Positions 37,501 to 46,234 of a stretch of DNA of 64,000 nucleotides are shown in pieces. The position numbers were made by a program, and so were the translations under genes. The number at the start of each line of letters is the position of its first letter. Position 1 is the first letter of the stretch. The notes under the pieces are model-generated. The model was not told the origin of the DNA, made no database searches, and saw nothing but the letters and a program-made list of their open reading frames with translations. The stretch is taken from the NCBI GenBank assembly GCA_016708875.1, contig JADJFA010000014.1, forward strand, positions 1 through 64,000, read 5' to 3'. The DNA is from Lewinellaceae bacterium. Its GTDB lineage: Bacteria > Bacteroidota > Bacteroidia > Chitinophagales > Saprospiraceae.

Positions 37501-39257
37501 ACCTCTTTGAGCGGCTTGACGAAAACACAAAGGAAATTTGGAGAGCTGATATGCGCTTCATGTACGAGGATTATGCCCGGAAACTCCTGTTACGTGGCAA
37601 CCTAAGCGAAGCGTCTATCATTATTAAAATGATAAAACGCGAATTCAACTACGAGCCTGATCTCCTAAATGCACACATGGCATTGCTCAAACGTGAATAT
37701 GCTACATCGTCTGCGCTTTATTCAAAATATCTTCTGACTGAAAATGGCGCCCCAATGACTTTCCTGTATCGGTGGTACTTTGACATTGTTGAGAAAGATA
37801 TGACGCAGCTCTGGGACTATGAACTGATTGACTCCTCGCAAATAAACTGTTTTTGTGGTGCAGTTACCCTTTCTGGGGCATTTTCTAATTTTTGTCCATT
37901 AGGTAAAAATTATTCTTCTGAATTTCTTTCTACCACAAACAGGACCCAATGGGAAATTTTCCAAAAACGCAATGAAGCAAGTAGTACCCTGCGCCATGCT
38001 ATCAAGACAAAAAACCTGGAAGACGCCCAACAAATGGCCAAAAATCTCGCGCGCCAAAACCCGGCTGAAGGGATTTCCTGGTTAGAGACCGTCACCATGG
38101 AACTAGCTACTGCTCAACGCAAATGGGGAGATTTTGAACAAAGCAGCCCGGAAGCCTTGCTCCATTTTGAAAAAGCGGTACAAATCCTTACAGAAATCGG
38201 CGCATTCAAAAAAATTTCCGACACCAGCCGTCTTTCCTTACTTACTTCAACACACCTTGCATGGGGGGAACATCTACTGGACGTTGGCAAAACTTCTGAA
38301 GCGCTTGCCCAATTTTATCTGGGACTTAAAACGGCGCAGCCGCTTTCCGAGGAATTGTATGAATCTGACACCTCGCTTTTGCGAATCTATTTTTACAACC
38401 TGGTTGGGCCGCTTTACAAGAATATTGGTATGGCATTACTTCTGGAAGGTAAAACTGGAGAAGCCCGGCAAGCTTTGGAACAAGCCAATATTTATTATGT
38501 AACCTACGGCCTAAACTCCATTTTCCCGGCTACTGTAGCAGTTTTGGAGAACGACGATACGCAGGCATTTTTAGATTATGGGGGCATAACAGATCCATTT
38601 CAAACGGGTGAGGCACTTTATTGGATTAGTCGCCTTGCCGAACAATTTCCAGAAAAAAGCACGCAAATTGAAGCTTATGCACCACGGCTCAGAGCGACAT
38701 TACGCAGTGTAAACCAACGTTTGCTACACCCGGCAACGGACTATTGGTATGCAAAACTGAAGGCAGACCACTTTATAGCACAATCCAAATGGGATTCGGT
38801 CATCCATTGGAATACTGTCGCGATGCAATACGCAAAACGCTGTGCCGAGTTACCCAACGCTGATGACGCGTGGACAAGATATTGGCTTGACGAACACATC
38901 AACGTACCTTATTTCCTCCTGCTAGAAGGATTGAATAACCCAACAGCTTTGGAAGAATGTATGCGATATGTCCAACTTGCAGATGATTTTCTTGCAAAAA
39001 TGGACTCCACAAACTTCTATTATGACAATCGTGAACTCCTGAAAACCAACTTGGCGCACGCACTTATTTTGCGAAACCAGACTGGCGACCGTGAGCGCGC
39101 CATCGAATTGTACAAACATTTCCTTCAATCGTATGCCGACTCAAGAGGTTACGACAATTGGGATATCCTGCAAAGAGATTTCCGCGAATTCCGTCGGGCT
39201 GGCGCAAGCTGGCCTGCGCTACCGGAACTCGAAGAACCGTCGGACGAGGAACGTTGA
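34515..39257 (+). CDS. Large secreted protein with TPR-like ends and WD40-like propeller
   Basis: About 1580 residues from ATG 34515, chosen because it begins a signal peptide (MRTYIFFILALLFVGSLPAQ) where the longer ORF does not. Residues about 25-240 contain two related helical units (DYGNAAFQRGEAKEALLFFKEAKNC and AYNLRYWEDAAAIYRAAKNCGDA). A charged helix then leads to DRSIAFRLADFANQYI. Residues about 290-930 have WD40-like strands (SFSPDARWVAASSYNGNLNVW, FSPDGSLLFATFKDTLAIF, AIAFRANSNLLAAAYSTGKVVFW). Residues about 950-1580 are TPR-like helices (FLDYGG...; TSEALAQFYLGLKTAQ). No catalytic motif was found. Likely a periplasmic or extracellular scaffold. Codon use looks like its neighbours. 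Confidence 0.75.
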   Translation: MRTYIFFILALLFVGSLPAQNYYQSAPPEQQVQQIADCYSRNLDYGNAAFQRGEAKEALLFFKEAKNCPDAQGNARRQTELDSRITRCEERLGIKKTAATEDKNNQLLSPNKRKRAFSSELPTARRNYSAKTDFLKDTRDSCFQRMVEEADRAYNLRYWEDAAAIYRAAKNCGDADQNDRHRMSEKITICRKAAENELFTKQQEAERQARHAIAANLADDAQEILRSRDRSIAFRLADFANQYIAPDDNPDCVQTMFDAWYYQPSEDSKYREDELYRPVFCYELADNLGEKTQVKFNQQKDGSQWLWAFVPKTGDMFAWVMPSMKMVQSYGTGEGNGYTGFDFAPNGELLFWGKKFFDLRQGTRSYRVDVPSVARWCFSTRSDEFFYENIEEQKIYVLNVREAFAQQYARKGSKNANIIQVPAVPREMVAGVPTGLLAMQYLEGKFWLGFRDRIEILGKSAPGQKWQKEKTMLFNGVVIPEFVEQKDLNLVFYPKEGFAILSCTQGAWSIPLHLKPENQETESKAKSWEKMYPLAVSPSTHHLACQDFSNYKYTTFLLLDASTGDTLIRQRVAPDTEFEVMKGSFSPDARWVAASSYNGNLNVWALQDAPTVWETYLPFKPESKPVFSPDGSLLFATFKDTLAIFNTGNARKPAQFWKNSGQTMLGASDHWVMLQVSPDSAEARHLTDGRSIRFLLKNEGNSFLYAFDAKGEKYMAYLSDMNEVEVRSLKTGTMVASKVFEGGSISDLHFVPGTDQLLVVQHNAMGVSLVGESSVKIWSPLRQSEKPRALRLHDYAVRAVAIEGSGNLAAFSNGGDIRVFDLKNIENEILKIREFPEEYVQAIAFRANSNLLAAAYSTGKVVFWNFQTGQASLQLQAVPSSGLVENVTEISAMGFSHDGTVLQIAVSDGRWLAYALDPSFIRSVAQNGHRQLQAFGVEHIVRYNLEAALYYPGNFERLAESGDPPLIRSFFRHFRAQAIESNNIVQVRDYCDRAFYLFERLDENTKEIWRADMRFMYEDYARKLLLRGNLSEASIIIKMIKREFNYEPDLLNAHMALLKREYATSSALYSKYLLTENGAPMTFLYRWYFDIVEKDMTQLWDYELIDSSQINCFCGAVTLSGAFSNFCPLGKNYSSEFLSTTNRTQWEIFQKRNEASSTLRHAIKTKNLEDAQQMAKNLARQNPAEGISWLETVTMELATAQRKWGDFEQSSPEALLHFEKAVQILTEIGAFKKISDTSRLSLLTSTHLAWGEHLLDVGKTSEALAQFYLGLKTAQPLSEELYESDTSLLRIYFYNLVGPLYKNIGMALLLEGKTGEARQALEQANIYYVTYGLNSIFPATVAVLENDDTQAFLDYGGITDPFQTGEALYWISRLAEQFPEKSTQIEAYAPRLRATLRSVNQRLLHPATDYWYAKLKADHFIAQSKWDSVIHWNTVAMQYAKRCAELPNADDAWTRYWLDEHINVPYFLLLEGLNNPTALEECMRYVQLADDFLAKMDSTNFYYDNRELLKTNLAHALILRNQTGDRERAIELYKHFLQSYADSRGYDNWDILQRDFREFRRAGASWPALPELEEPSDEER

Positions 39258-39262
39258 CCCTC

Positions 39263-40842
39263 CTATTCTCCACGCAAATGATTGATAAGCGCCAGGCGAA
39301 CATCGTTGCGCAAATCTGATTTGTCCTTTGGGTCTGGCTTTATAATTTTGGGAATATCAGGGTTGTCGCTTTTGCCGTTGGCGTCGAGTGAGGCTTTAAG
39401 AAAACCCATATTTGACTCATTACCCGAAAGCAGGAAATCGGGAAGCGCAACACGGTATAATTTGTTGTCATCCAAGGCATTGGCCCCTATAAACCACTTC
39501 CCGCTAGACTCGTCTCGGCGAGCCAGATTGACTTGGAGATAGCCGCCGTTGCCCTTGTTTGTGAGCCCCGTTTCTAGGGTTTTTCGCAACAAACTGCCTT
39601 TCATTTCCACCTCTGTAATACCACCACCAAAAGGCAGCATCCGCACAATATCGAGTTCTGTAAGCGTGCCACTCAGTACATCGTCCACACGGATTGAACC
39701 GCTGTTGAGCAACGCACATTCTGTTTTTGTCCGCGAAACAGCATGCATGGCCTCTGTAACCATTATGCCCACAGGGGCCTGGGAGTGCCGTATGACCGTT
39801 TCGCGGCAATCGAGCGGTTTGTCCAACTTAGTCACTACGGCATTGGCGTTGAACCCGGAGGAACTGAGGGATTCATTTTTAATTTTTTCCCACTTGGCGA
39901 TCACAGCGGCCGTGGCTGGCTCGTCGGAAATGCTGGAATTCACTTTTTTAGCTCGGATTTTACGGTGCAGGTTTTTTTGCGCTTGTCATAACGGAGGGTA
40001 TGCACGTACACCGTTTTTGCATTGGCATCAGCCTTTGTTACCACGCTTGGGCCTACGGGTACCCGCATATTGTCGTGTTCGTGGCCACCCATTACGAGTG
40101 GAATTTCGGGAAGCATGGCGGCGAGTTTTTTGTCGTCTTCGATGGCGAGGTGGGTAAGGGCGAGCACCACGTCGCATTTGGGCTTAAGTTCAGCGAAGTT
40201 CTTTTTGGCCGCTTCTGCCCAGTCAGAATATTCGACCCAGGGTTTTCTGCCGCTGTTGATGAGTACGCCAAAAATGCCCACGTTGAGAGTAGTACCATCA
40301 GCGTCTTTTATCGAAATGACCTTGTTATCCGGGCAGATTTCTGTGCCGTCACCAGGCTTGTTTTTAAAAAACTGTTGTGTCCAGGTCGTACCTTTCAATC
40401 GGGCATTTGCACTCAGCCAAGTGAATTTCGACTCATCCAGTCGCGATTGCAAATCAGCGAGGTCATCGTAGTCAAATTCGTGATTGCCGAATACTACCCA
40501 GTCAAGCCCGAGGGTGTTGAGTACTTCTATCATGTGTTTGCCTCGAATGCGCTTGCCTTCGTGTTTCAAGGTTCCAATCACGGAAGGGCTGATAAAATCA
40601 CCGGCGAGCACCGTGAAAGTATTGGGATTTTTGGCGAGCAGTTCTTTGCGAATGGTGGCCACACGGGCCAGGCCACCTATATTGTCGGATGGCGACGGTG
40701 ATATTTCGTACACGTCGTTCATCTGAAGGATTTGGAATTCGAGGATGCCGTCTTCGCCGCTTGTGGTGGCCTTCTTTGCCGGTGAACAAGAGAAAAGGAA
40801 CAGCGCTGCGAGGAGTAGCGCGAGGGTTTTAATTGATTTCAT
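39263..40842 (-). CDS. 5'-nucleotidase/2',3'-cyclic phosphodiesterase-like lipoprotein, frameshifted
   Basis: Two abutting frames make one UshA-like protein of about 526 residues. The N-terminal frame (40842-39940) has a lipoprotein signal (LLLAALFLFSC, Cys19) and the metallophosphoesterase motifs LQMNDVYEI, VLAGDF, FGNHEFDYDDL and MGGHEHD. The C-terminal frame (39943-39263) is the 5'-nucleotidase C-terminal domain (LLNSGSIRVDDVLSGTLTELDIVRMLPFGGG). The join is a run of six A, where seven would fuse the frames as SELKK-VNSSISDEP. A GTGA overlap would also permit coupled translation of two proteins, but a lost base is more likely. It should hydrolyse nucleotides in the periplasm or at the surface. 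Confidence 0.87.
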
Positions 40843-40976
40843 TTTTGAAAAATTTGTTTAACAGCCACGAATTGCACGAAGTACTTCCATGCGGGTGTAA
40901 AAGTCCAAACTCCCAGTTACTTTTGCTATTATTTTTCACTTGCTGGGTTACGCCCACACACAAAACTCCCTTTCCG

Positions 40977-41414
40977 ATGTTTCGACTTTTCTTTTCCCTC
41001 CTATTGATCTGTCTGTTTTCCAACAGTATAAATGCCCAAACCAACGCTGCTCCTACGGGCCGCCTCACAACGCAAGACCTAAGCCCTGAAGACGCCAGGT
41101 TGCGCAAAGAAACCAATGAGGTCGAGACCTTTGCCCGAAAACTCGCCTCGCTCAAAACGGCTTTCGCAGAAAAAGATGCCAGTAGAATGGTTGCCTACGA
41201 AGCCTACATTCTCCGGGCAATGCGCATTGAAACGAATCAATTGGCAGCCTCAACCACCGAGCCGAACAATAGCAACCTGGAAAAAATGAACGCTACACTT
41301 GTTGCATTTGAGGGACATGCCTTTGATCCCGCCCAGCCAGAAGCGGCAGCTCGTGATTTTGCGAAACTGGACGAGTTTCTGAAAATGATGAAAGAAGTTG
41401 AAAGTAGCAAGTGA
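40977..41414 (+). CDS. Small secreted protein, function unknown
   Basis: 145 residues from ATG 40977, chosen because it begins a signal peptide (MFRLFFSLLLICLFSNSINAQ); the longer frame upstream overlaps the divergent nucleotidase gene. The mature part is helical and charged (VETFARKLASLKTAFAEKDASRMVAYEAYILRAM). No family recognised. The last codons (SSK) and the stop TGA at 41412-41414 are already part of the AAGTGACAAGTTGAA tandem-word region. Confidence 0.6.
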   Translation: MFRLFFSLLLICLFSNSINAQTNAAPTGRLTTQDLSPEDARLRKETNEVETFARKLASLKTAFAEKDASRMVAYEAYILRAMRIETNQLAASTTEPNNSNLEKMNATLVAFEGHAFDPAQPEAAARDFAKLDEFLKMMKEVESSK

Positions 41415-41588
41415 CAAGTTGAAAGTGACAAGTAGAAAGTGGCAAGTTGAAAGTGGCAAGTTGAAAGTGGCAAGTTGAAAGTAATGAGTTGAAAGTGGCA
41501 AGTTGAAAGTGGCAAGTTGAAAGTAATGAGTAGTGTGTAAACTTGTAAACCTCTTGTTACCTCTTGTTACTTGTTACTTGTTACTTGT
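41408..41588. repeat. Tandem word array between convergent genes (AAGTTGAAAGTGGC and ACTTGTT units)
   Basis: The left half is about seven tandem 14-mers close to AAGTTGAAAGTGGC, some variant (GTAATGAGTTG). The right half is ACTTGTT heptamers in the opposite sense, so the ends are partly complementary. The plus-strand stop (41412-41414) and the minus-strand SGNH stop (41567-41569) both fall inside. Confidence 0.85.
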
Positions 41589-42208
41589 GGTAACAGTATT
41601 TCCGCCACCAATTTATTCCCTTTTTCATTGAGATGCACCCCGTCGGTGGTGAGGATTCCGCTTTCGCGGTTCTCGGGGTTATTTTTCGCTGAATATTCGA
41701 GAAAAGCCTTGCGGAGATCACAGAGTGGGATGTTTTTCTCCCTGGCCAGATTTCGAATTATTTCGGAAAAACGATCCAGTTCACCATCCATTTGATTTTC
41801 TCCCGGATGGCGTTCGCCGATACAGGCGGGTGTGCAGGCAATGACACGAATGCCTTTCTTCTGGAATTTTTGAATAAGTGCTGTGTAGAACTTGTGGAAC
41901 TTGTCGGCATCCGTCCCTGTGCCATACAACTGCTTGTGCCACACGTCGTTAACGCCTACATAAAGCACTACCACATCAGGCTTTCGTTCCAACACATCCT
42001 CTTCCAAGCGGAGGTACAAATCATAAATTTTGTTGCCACCAATACCCGAGCCAATGAGCTCGTAGCGTTTTGCTTCCCCCAATGCTGCGATGGAATCATT
42101 CAGTTGTGCAATATATCCCCCTGGCAAGACCCCAAATTCAGTAATACTATCGCCAAAAAACACTACTCGCGTGCGTTTTTGGCAACTTGAAAAGAAAAGA
42201 TAAAGCAA
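41567..42208 (-). CDS. SGNH/GDSL hydrolase
   Basis: 213 residues. All four SGNH blocks are visible: block I FFGDSITEFG, block II with GSGIGGNKIYDL, block III LYVGVNDVWH, and block V DGVHLNEKGN with the catalytic Asp-x-x-His. The N-terminus is hydrophobic and has Cys9 in a short lipoprotein-like context (LYLFFSSCQK); an earlier start is possible but not seen. Likely an extracytoplasmic esterase or lysophospholipase-like enzyme. The C-terminal residues and stop are encoded by the ACTTGTT tandem array, so this 3' end has been remodelled by the repeat. Confidence 0.88.
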   Translation of the reverse strand: MLYLFFSSCQKRTRVVFFGDSITEFGVLPGGYIAQLNDSIAALGEAKRYELIGSGIGGNKIYDLYLRLEEDVLERKPDVVVLYVGVNDVWHKQLYGTGTDADKFHKFYTALIQKFQKKGIRVIACTPACIGERHPGENQMDGELDRFSEIIRNLAREKNIPLCDLRKAFLEYSAKNNPENRESGILTTDGVHLNEKGNKLVAEILLPQVTSNK

Positions 42209-42291
42209 GCCATAATGGGAAGCGCGATGAGGAGATTTTTGAACGGCATCATAGCATTTTGCACTGTTTATGCAGTGCGCTCAATTTTGGA

Positions 42292-42382
42292 GAGCGTGTT
42301 CAGAAAAGTGTGGCACACCTAAAATACAATGTTGATAATCAATGAGGTTAGTCAGGTGTGCCACACTTTCTTGAACACGCTC
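42292..42382. mobile_element. MITE: 91-bp element with 29-bp terminal inverted repeats and 9-bp target-site duplication
   Basis: Terminal repeats start GAGCGTGTTC and match in 27 of 29 positions; the inner ends are GGCACACCT. The element is flanked on both sides by AATTTTGGA (42283-42291 and 42383-42391). Nine-base duplications and this end type would fit an IS256-like transposase, but that family assignment is inference. There is no coding capacity. Confidence 0.85.
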
Positions 42383-42572
42383 AATTTTGGATGTTTCGTG
42401 CCTGAAAAATAAAAAAAAACCGCAGACCTATAAGCCGGATTCTGTATTCTAAGATCCCTTTCAGGATAACAAAGAACCTCTGCCATTTATCTGGTCCCGA
42501 GTGTAGTCGGGATCTGCGCTGCCTACCCCCCTTGCTCTTGACCGAAGTCGGGACTACGCGAGCCGCGTATTT

Positions 42573-42604
42573 ATCCGCCATAGCACGAAGTGCGAAGGCG
42601 GGTA
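42573..42604. repeat. Dispersed palindrome in rnpB, copy 1
   Basis: ATCCGCCATAGCACG and TGCGAAGGCGGGTA form a hairpin of the CCCGCC...GGCGGG family inside RNase P RNA. Confidence 0.65.
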
Positions 42605-42698
42605 AACAAGGTGTACATGGCATTTCAACCCGCAAGGTTTATCCATCCCGGCAGTTGCCTGCCGGAATCGTGCGCTCTTACCGCACGTTTTCACCTTT

Positions 42699-42726
42699 AC
42701 CCGCCGTAGCTTCAGCGAAGGCGGGT
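42699..42726. repeat. Dispersed palindrome in rnpB, copy 2
   Basis: ACCCGCCGTAGCTTC and AGCGAAGGCGGGT pair closely. The same core is found outside rnpB, so it is an insertion rather than a conserved RNA helix. Confidence 0.7.
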
Positions 42727-42900
42727 TACCCCAACCTAGCTATCTGGCAACAACGGGAAGTTATTCTCTGCGACACTTTCTATGCCCTTTCCGATAAATC
42801 GAAAAAAACTCCGCCAGTTAGGCGGTGCGGTGCTCTGTGTTGTCCGGACTTTCCTCCCCGAAAGGCGGCAGAGCGGTCTGCGGTTTAAGTGCAAAGAAAC

Positions 42901-42933
42901 GGGTTCTGAATGGCTTTTCAGCATTCAGAACCC
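42901..42933 (-). terminator. Hairpin terminator of the T9SS repeat-protein gene
   Basis: A perfect 12-bp stem GGGTTCTGAATG with CATTCAGAACCC and a 9-nt loop lies 43 bases past the stop of the minus-strand T9SS gene and just upstream of rnpB. Confidence 0.7.
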
Positions 42934-42976
42934 TGGTTTTCAATTTATTGGATAAAGTAGCCTGACGTGGTTCCGT

Positions 42977-44521
42977 TCATTCCTGTTTAACGAATTCACT
43001 GGAGAAGGACTTTCCCGAATCTGTCCTGGCCTTTATTACATAAAAACCCTTCGGCAGGGTAGAAATATCAATTTTGCTTCCATTTGGGATGGCTTGTTGG
43101 ACAAATTGTTGGCCCAAAAGATTTGAAATCGTTGCGCTTAGAACCAACTCATTGTTTGGCGCCCTCAGATTCACTATGTGCGTTGCTGGGTTGGGAAAGA
43201 TACTCAAAGGTTGAGTTGAAGGTATTTCGTCCAAGCCTACAGACGGAGCATTTATTTTTACAACCCAATAATCATCTTCACCGTGGTTGCCCGAAACATC
43301 TCCGTCATTCGAGCTTGTTTTACCTACTAAAACATATTCACTCTGTCCAATCTCAAGAATGAAATATCCTCCATCCCCTTTAGTACCACCTAAGTTCATT
43401 TGCCATTCTATTTCACCAGAACTAGCCAATTTAAGCACCCAGGCATCGGCATCCCCACGGGGATTTATGATATCCCCATCATTTGAATAAGTGTACGCAG
43501 CAACAATATAGCCCCCCTCACTCGTTTGTTGAACACAAAACGCCTCTTCATCTTTGGTACCACCAAAGGTTTTTGACCATTCTATTTCTCCTGTGGCGCT
43601 CAATTTCAAAATCCATACATCATCCCCTCCTTGATTTTTTGGTATATCCCCGTTGAAAGAGGAGCTGGAGCCAGCCACAACATAACCACCGTCGTTTGTC
43701 TGCTGGATATAATAAGCTGCCTCAAAGTCTGTACCACCATAGGTCTGTTGCCATTCAATCGTTCCTGTTTCACTTAATTTAACCACCCATACATCAGCTT
43801 TACCATGATTAGCTAATACATCACCATCGTTTGATCTAGTAGATCCCACCATCACATAACCACCTTCAATGGTTTGTTCTATTGAATAACCATATTCAGA
43901 TTGAGTGCCTCCAAAGGCTTTTTGCCATTCAATCATTCCCGTTTCACTCAATTTTATCACCCAAAAATCATTAGAACCGTGGTTGCCCGACACGTCCCCG
44001 TTAACAGAGCCAGTGCTTGCCATCACAATATAGCCCCCATCGGTGGTTTGTTTAATGTGCCCTCCACCCTCATAGTATGTTCCTCCAAGAGCTCTTTCCC
44101 ATTCAAGTTCTCCGAGTTGACTCAATTTTACGACCCAAACGTCACTATACCCATGTAATCCAGTAACATCTCCATCCGGTGAATTTGTATATCCAGATAC
44201 AATAAAACCACCTTCATTTGTTTCTGCAACGGATACGGCAACCTCTGATTCGCTTCCACCAAATGATTTTTCCCATTCAATTGCCCCGGTTTCGTTCAGT
44301 TTTACAATCCAAAAATCATAATTTCCTTGACTTTCTGACACATCCCCATCATTAGAGGTACTTGTACCGGAAAGGATATAACCGCCATCACTTGTTTGCT
44401 GGATGGTATTGACGTGTTCATAATAACTTCCGCCATAAGTTTTTTGCCATTCGATACTGGGTTGTGCCATCAGCGGGATGAGCATTAAAAGGCCTATGGC
44501 TGTAGAAATAAATTTTTCCAT
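42977..44521 (-). CDS. T9SS type A sorting-domain protein with seven propeller-like repeats
   Basis: 514 residues from ATG 44521, selected because it begins a signal peptide (MEKFISTAIGLLMLIPLMAQ). Seven repeats of about 55 residues follow, each shaped GGSxxE...SIxQTxDGGYIVxGxTxSNDGDVxGNHG...DxWVVKLSxTGxIEWxKxFGG. Seven such units suggest a seven-bladed beta-propeller. The last 85 residues (LSIFPNPATHIVNL ... KGFYVIKARTDSG) are a T9SS sorting domain, so it is probably presented at the surface. The function is unknown. Repeat spacing is regular with no internal break. Confidence 0.85.
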   Translation of the reverse strand: MEKFISTAIGLLMLIPLMAQPSIEWQKTYGGSYYEHVNTIQQTSDGGYILSGTSTSNDGDVSESQGNYDFWIVKLNETGAIEWEKSFGGSESEVAVSVAETNEGGFIVSGYTNSPDGDVTGLHGYSDVWVVKLSQLGELEWERALGGTYYEGGGHIKQTTDGGYIVMASTGSVNGDVSGNHGSNDFWVIKLSETGMIEWQKAFGGTQSEYGYSIEQTIEGGYVMVGSTRSNDGDVLANHGKADVWVVKLSETGTIEWQQTYGGTDFEAAYYIQQTNDGGYVVAGSSSSFNGDIPKNQGGDDVWILKLSATGEIEWSKTFGGTKDEEAFCVQQTSEGGYIVAAYTYSNDGDIINPRGDADAWVLKLASSGEIEWQMNLGGTKGDGGYFILEIGQSEYVLVGKTSSNDGDVSGNHGEDDYWVVKINAPSVGLDEIPSTQPLSIFPNPATHIVNLRAPNNELVLSATISNLLGQQFVQQAIPNGSKIDISTLPKGFYVIKARTDSGKSFSSEFVKQE

Positions 44522-44597
44522 GACGTTGTGTTTTAGTTTAAAAAAATGGCAGATTGTACCTTTGCAAGTGGAGCGCAAAGCCCATTAGAGGCCTGAA

Positions 44598-46092
44598 TTG
44601 ATCTGCTGTCGAAGCAAAGGTGACCGCATCAGCGAAAGGCAAACCACTACGGATTTTCCCGATTTTCACAAGCTCCATTTTCCGACAATAAAATTTCAAG
44701 CATTGGTACACAGGAAACTCCTAGAAATATTGAGCCGCCTAGGCCGCGACGAACACAAGCGTTTGCGAAAATTTCTGCATTCTCCCTATTTTGATCAAGA
44801 TCGGAATCCCGAAGAGTTGGCCAATCTTTACGATTATATTATGGAAAAGGGAGCGGATGAGCAAAATCCAGCGCTTTCTAAGGAGGAGGTTTTTAAGCAT
44901 TTTTTCCCGGGGAAAGTTTTCAGAGCGAAAGAAAAAACGGCCCTTGACACAATTGCCTCCGCCTTATTTGCTCAGGTCAAGCGGTACCTGACTCAATCCT
45001 TGCTCGAAAAGGAAAGCGGGGAAACAAAAGAAAACATTGCGCTCCTTCAGTTTTACAATATCCATGGATTGGAGGATCGCTTTGAAAACACGCTAAAGGC
45101 AGCTCGCAAGACGCTGGATGCCAATCCTTACAGAGATCATCAACACTATTTTATCGAATCAAAACTGGAATTGGAGGCAATGCAATTTCAATTGTTGTAC
45201 AACAGGCTTGAGGATGATGCTAACATGATGGCTTACAGCAGGAGCCAGGATACTTATTTCGTCCTTTCAAAACTGGATTTTGCCTGTTCCTATTTCAACC
45301 TTCAGGGTCAAGTTCAGAGCCAGTTCTTTCTGGACGCTCCGATATTGAAGGCTGCACAACAATTGAGTGAAACCGCAGCGTTCCTGGAAATACCTTTGAT
45401 TCAAATTTACACATTGATATTGGATTTGCTGCTGGCGAAAAAAGAGCTCCAGGCTGGGCATCTGATTCAATTAGAAAACCTTTGTGAAAAATATAAAGAC
45501 CAAATAGATACGGATGTTTTAAAAGAACTCAAATCTTACTCGCGAATATTATCTACGAGAGCCTATTTGAAATCTGGGAAGGATGCGGACCGTCAACAAT
45601 TGTTTGAGTTATACCAAAAGCATTATGAAGAGAAATCCTTTTTCTCGAATGGAATGATCTTAGCCCCGGCGTTAAAAAACCTGATCACATTTGGCTTGAA
45701 ATTGCAACAATTTGATTGGGCGCAGAAGATTTTGGAGGACAATCCCCCTGAAAAGAAAAGAATATGATACCGCATTAGAAAAACTGACCTATCGCCATTT
45801 TGAAAATCCTCATTTGGGGATATTTTCCGATGTTATTTTAGTACAGATTTATTACGAAACAAAGAATGAACTCGTCGAATACCGTCTCAAAGCGCTCGAA
45901 CAAAAGGTTCGACGTACCAAGCTTTCTCCTGCCGTAAAAAGTCGCTATTACAACTTTGTCAAAAGCCTGGAGAAAATTATCAAATATTCTTGGGAAAGAG
46001 ACCTGCGAAAAACCACCAAAATCCGACAAGAAATCATCAGCACACCGAGTATTATAGAACGGGAATGGCTTTTGGAGAAACTTGCCTGGTAA
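44598..46092 (+). CDS. Cytosolic-type helical protein of a Saprospiraceae-like family, frameshifted, function unknown
   Basis: Two frames (44598-45767 and up to 46092) make one gene. The N-terminal part HRKLLEILSRLGRDEHKRLRKFLHSPYFD is the conserved beginning; the true start is probably the TTG at 44703 rather than 44598. The rest is alpha-helical, TPR-like: KVFRAKEKTALDTIASALFAQVKRYL, then YDTALEKLTYRHFEN and ILVQIYYETKNELVEYRLKALEQ. The break at about 45755 (GAAAAGAAAAGAATATG) seems to lose a helix or so, not only one base, because the expected spacing between PPEKKR and EYDTAL is longer in relatives as I recall them. A TACCTTTG box at 44557-44564 is a candidate promoter. Confidence 0.6.
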
Positions 46093-46116
46093 GAGATGCA
46101 GTAGCTATTTTCAACA

Positions 46117-46145
46117 TTGGCTTAAACTTTGTTTAGGTACTTTTG
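46117..46145 (+). promoter_or_regulatory. Candidate promoter of the sensor kinase gene
   Basis: TTG at 46117-46119 and TACTTTTG at 46138-46145 are 18 bases apart, close to the Bacteroidota -33/-7 pattern. The ATG follows 90 bases later. Confidence 0.5.
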
Positions 46146-46234
46146 CCCGAGTTACTTGCGGGTGATCAAACATCCGATCAATGTGTTCCACGTCCAACAT
46201 CTAATATCCCAAAATCCGAATTCCAACTAATCTT

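Larger units (their letters stand above)
42417..42885 (-). ncRNA. rnpB: RNase P RNA, bacterial class A
   Basis: On the minus strand the 5' end reads AAACCGCAGACC and the 3' end GGTCTGCGGTTT, giving the P1 helix. The universally conserved 5' core GAGGAAAGTCCGGAC followed by ACACAGAGC is at about 42860-42830. The 3' core ACAGAATCCGGCTTATAGG is at about 42448-42430. A run of T after the 3' end serves as terminator. It is the catalytic RNA that matures tRNA 5' ends. Length is about 469 nt, longer than the usual 350-400, because two GC-rich palindromes (42573-42604 and 42699-42726) are inserted in peripheral positions. Confidence 0.93.

Noticed and set aside
39940..39946. Two separate genes for the nucleotidase halves with GTGA coupling
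   Set aside because: Both halves are domains of one UshA-type protein and the junction is a homopolymer. A lost A is simpler, though coupling is not formally excluded.
41408..41588. CRISPR-like appearance of the tandem array
   Set aside because: Units are contiguous 14-mers and 7-mers without unique spacers, and no cas genes are present.
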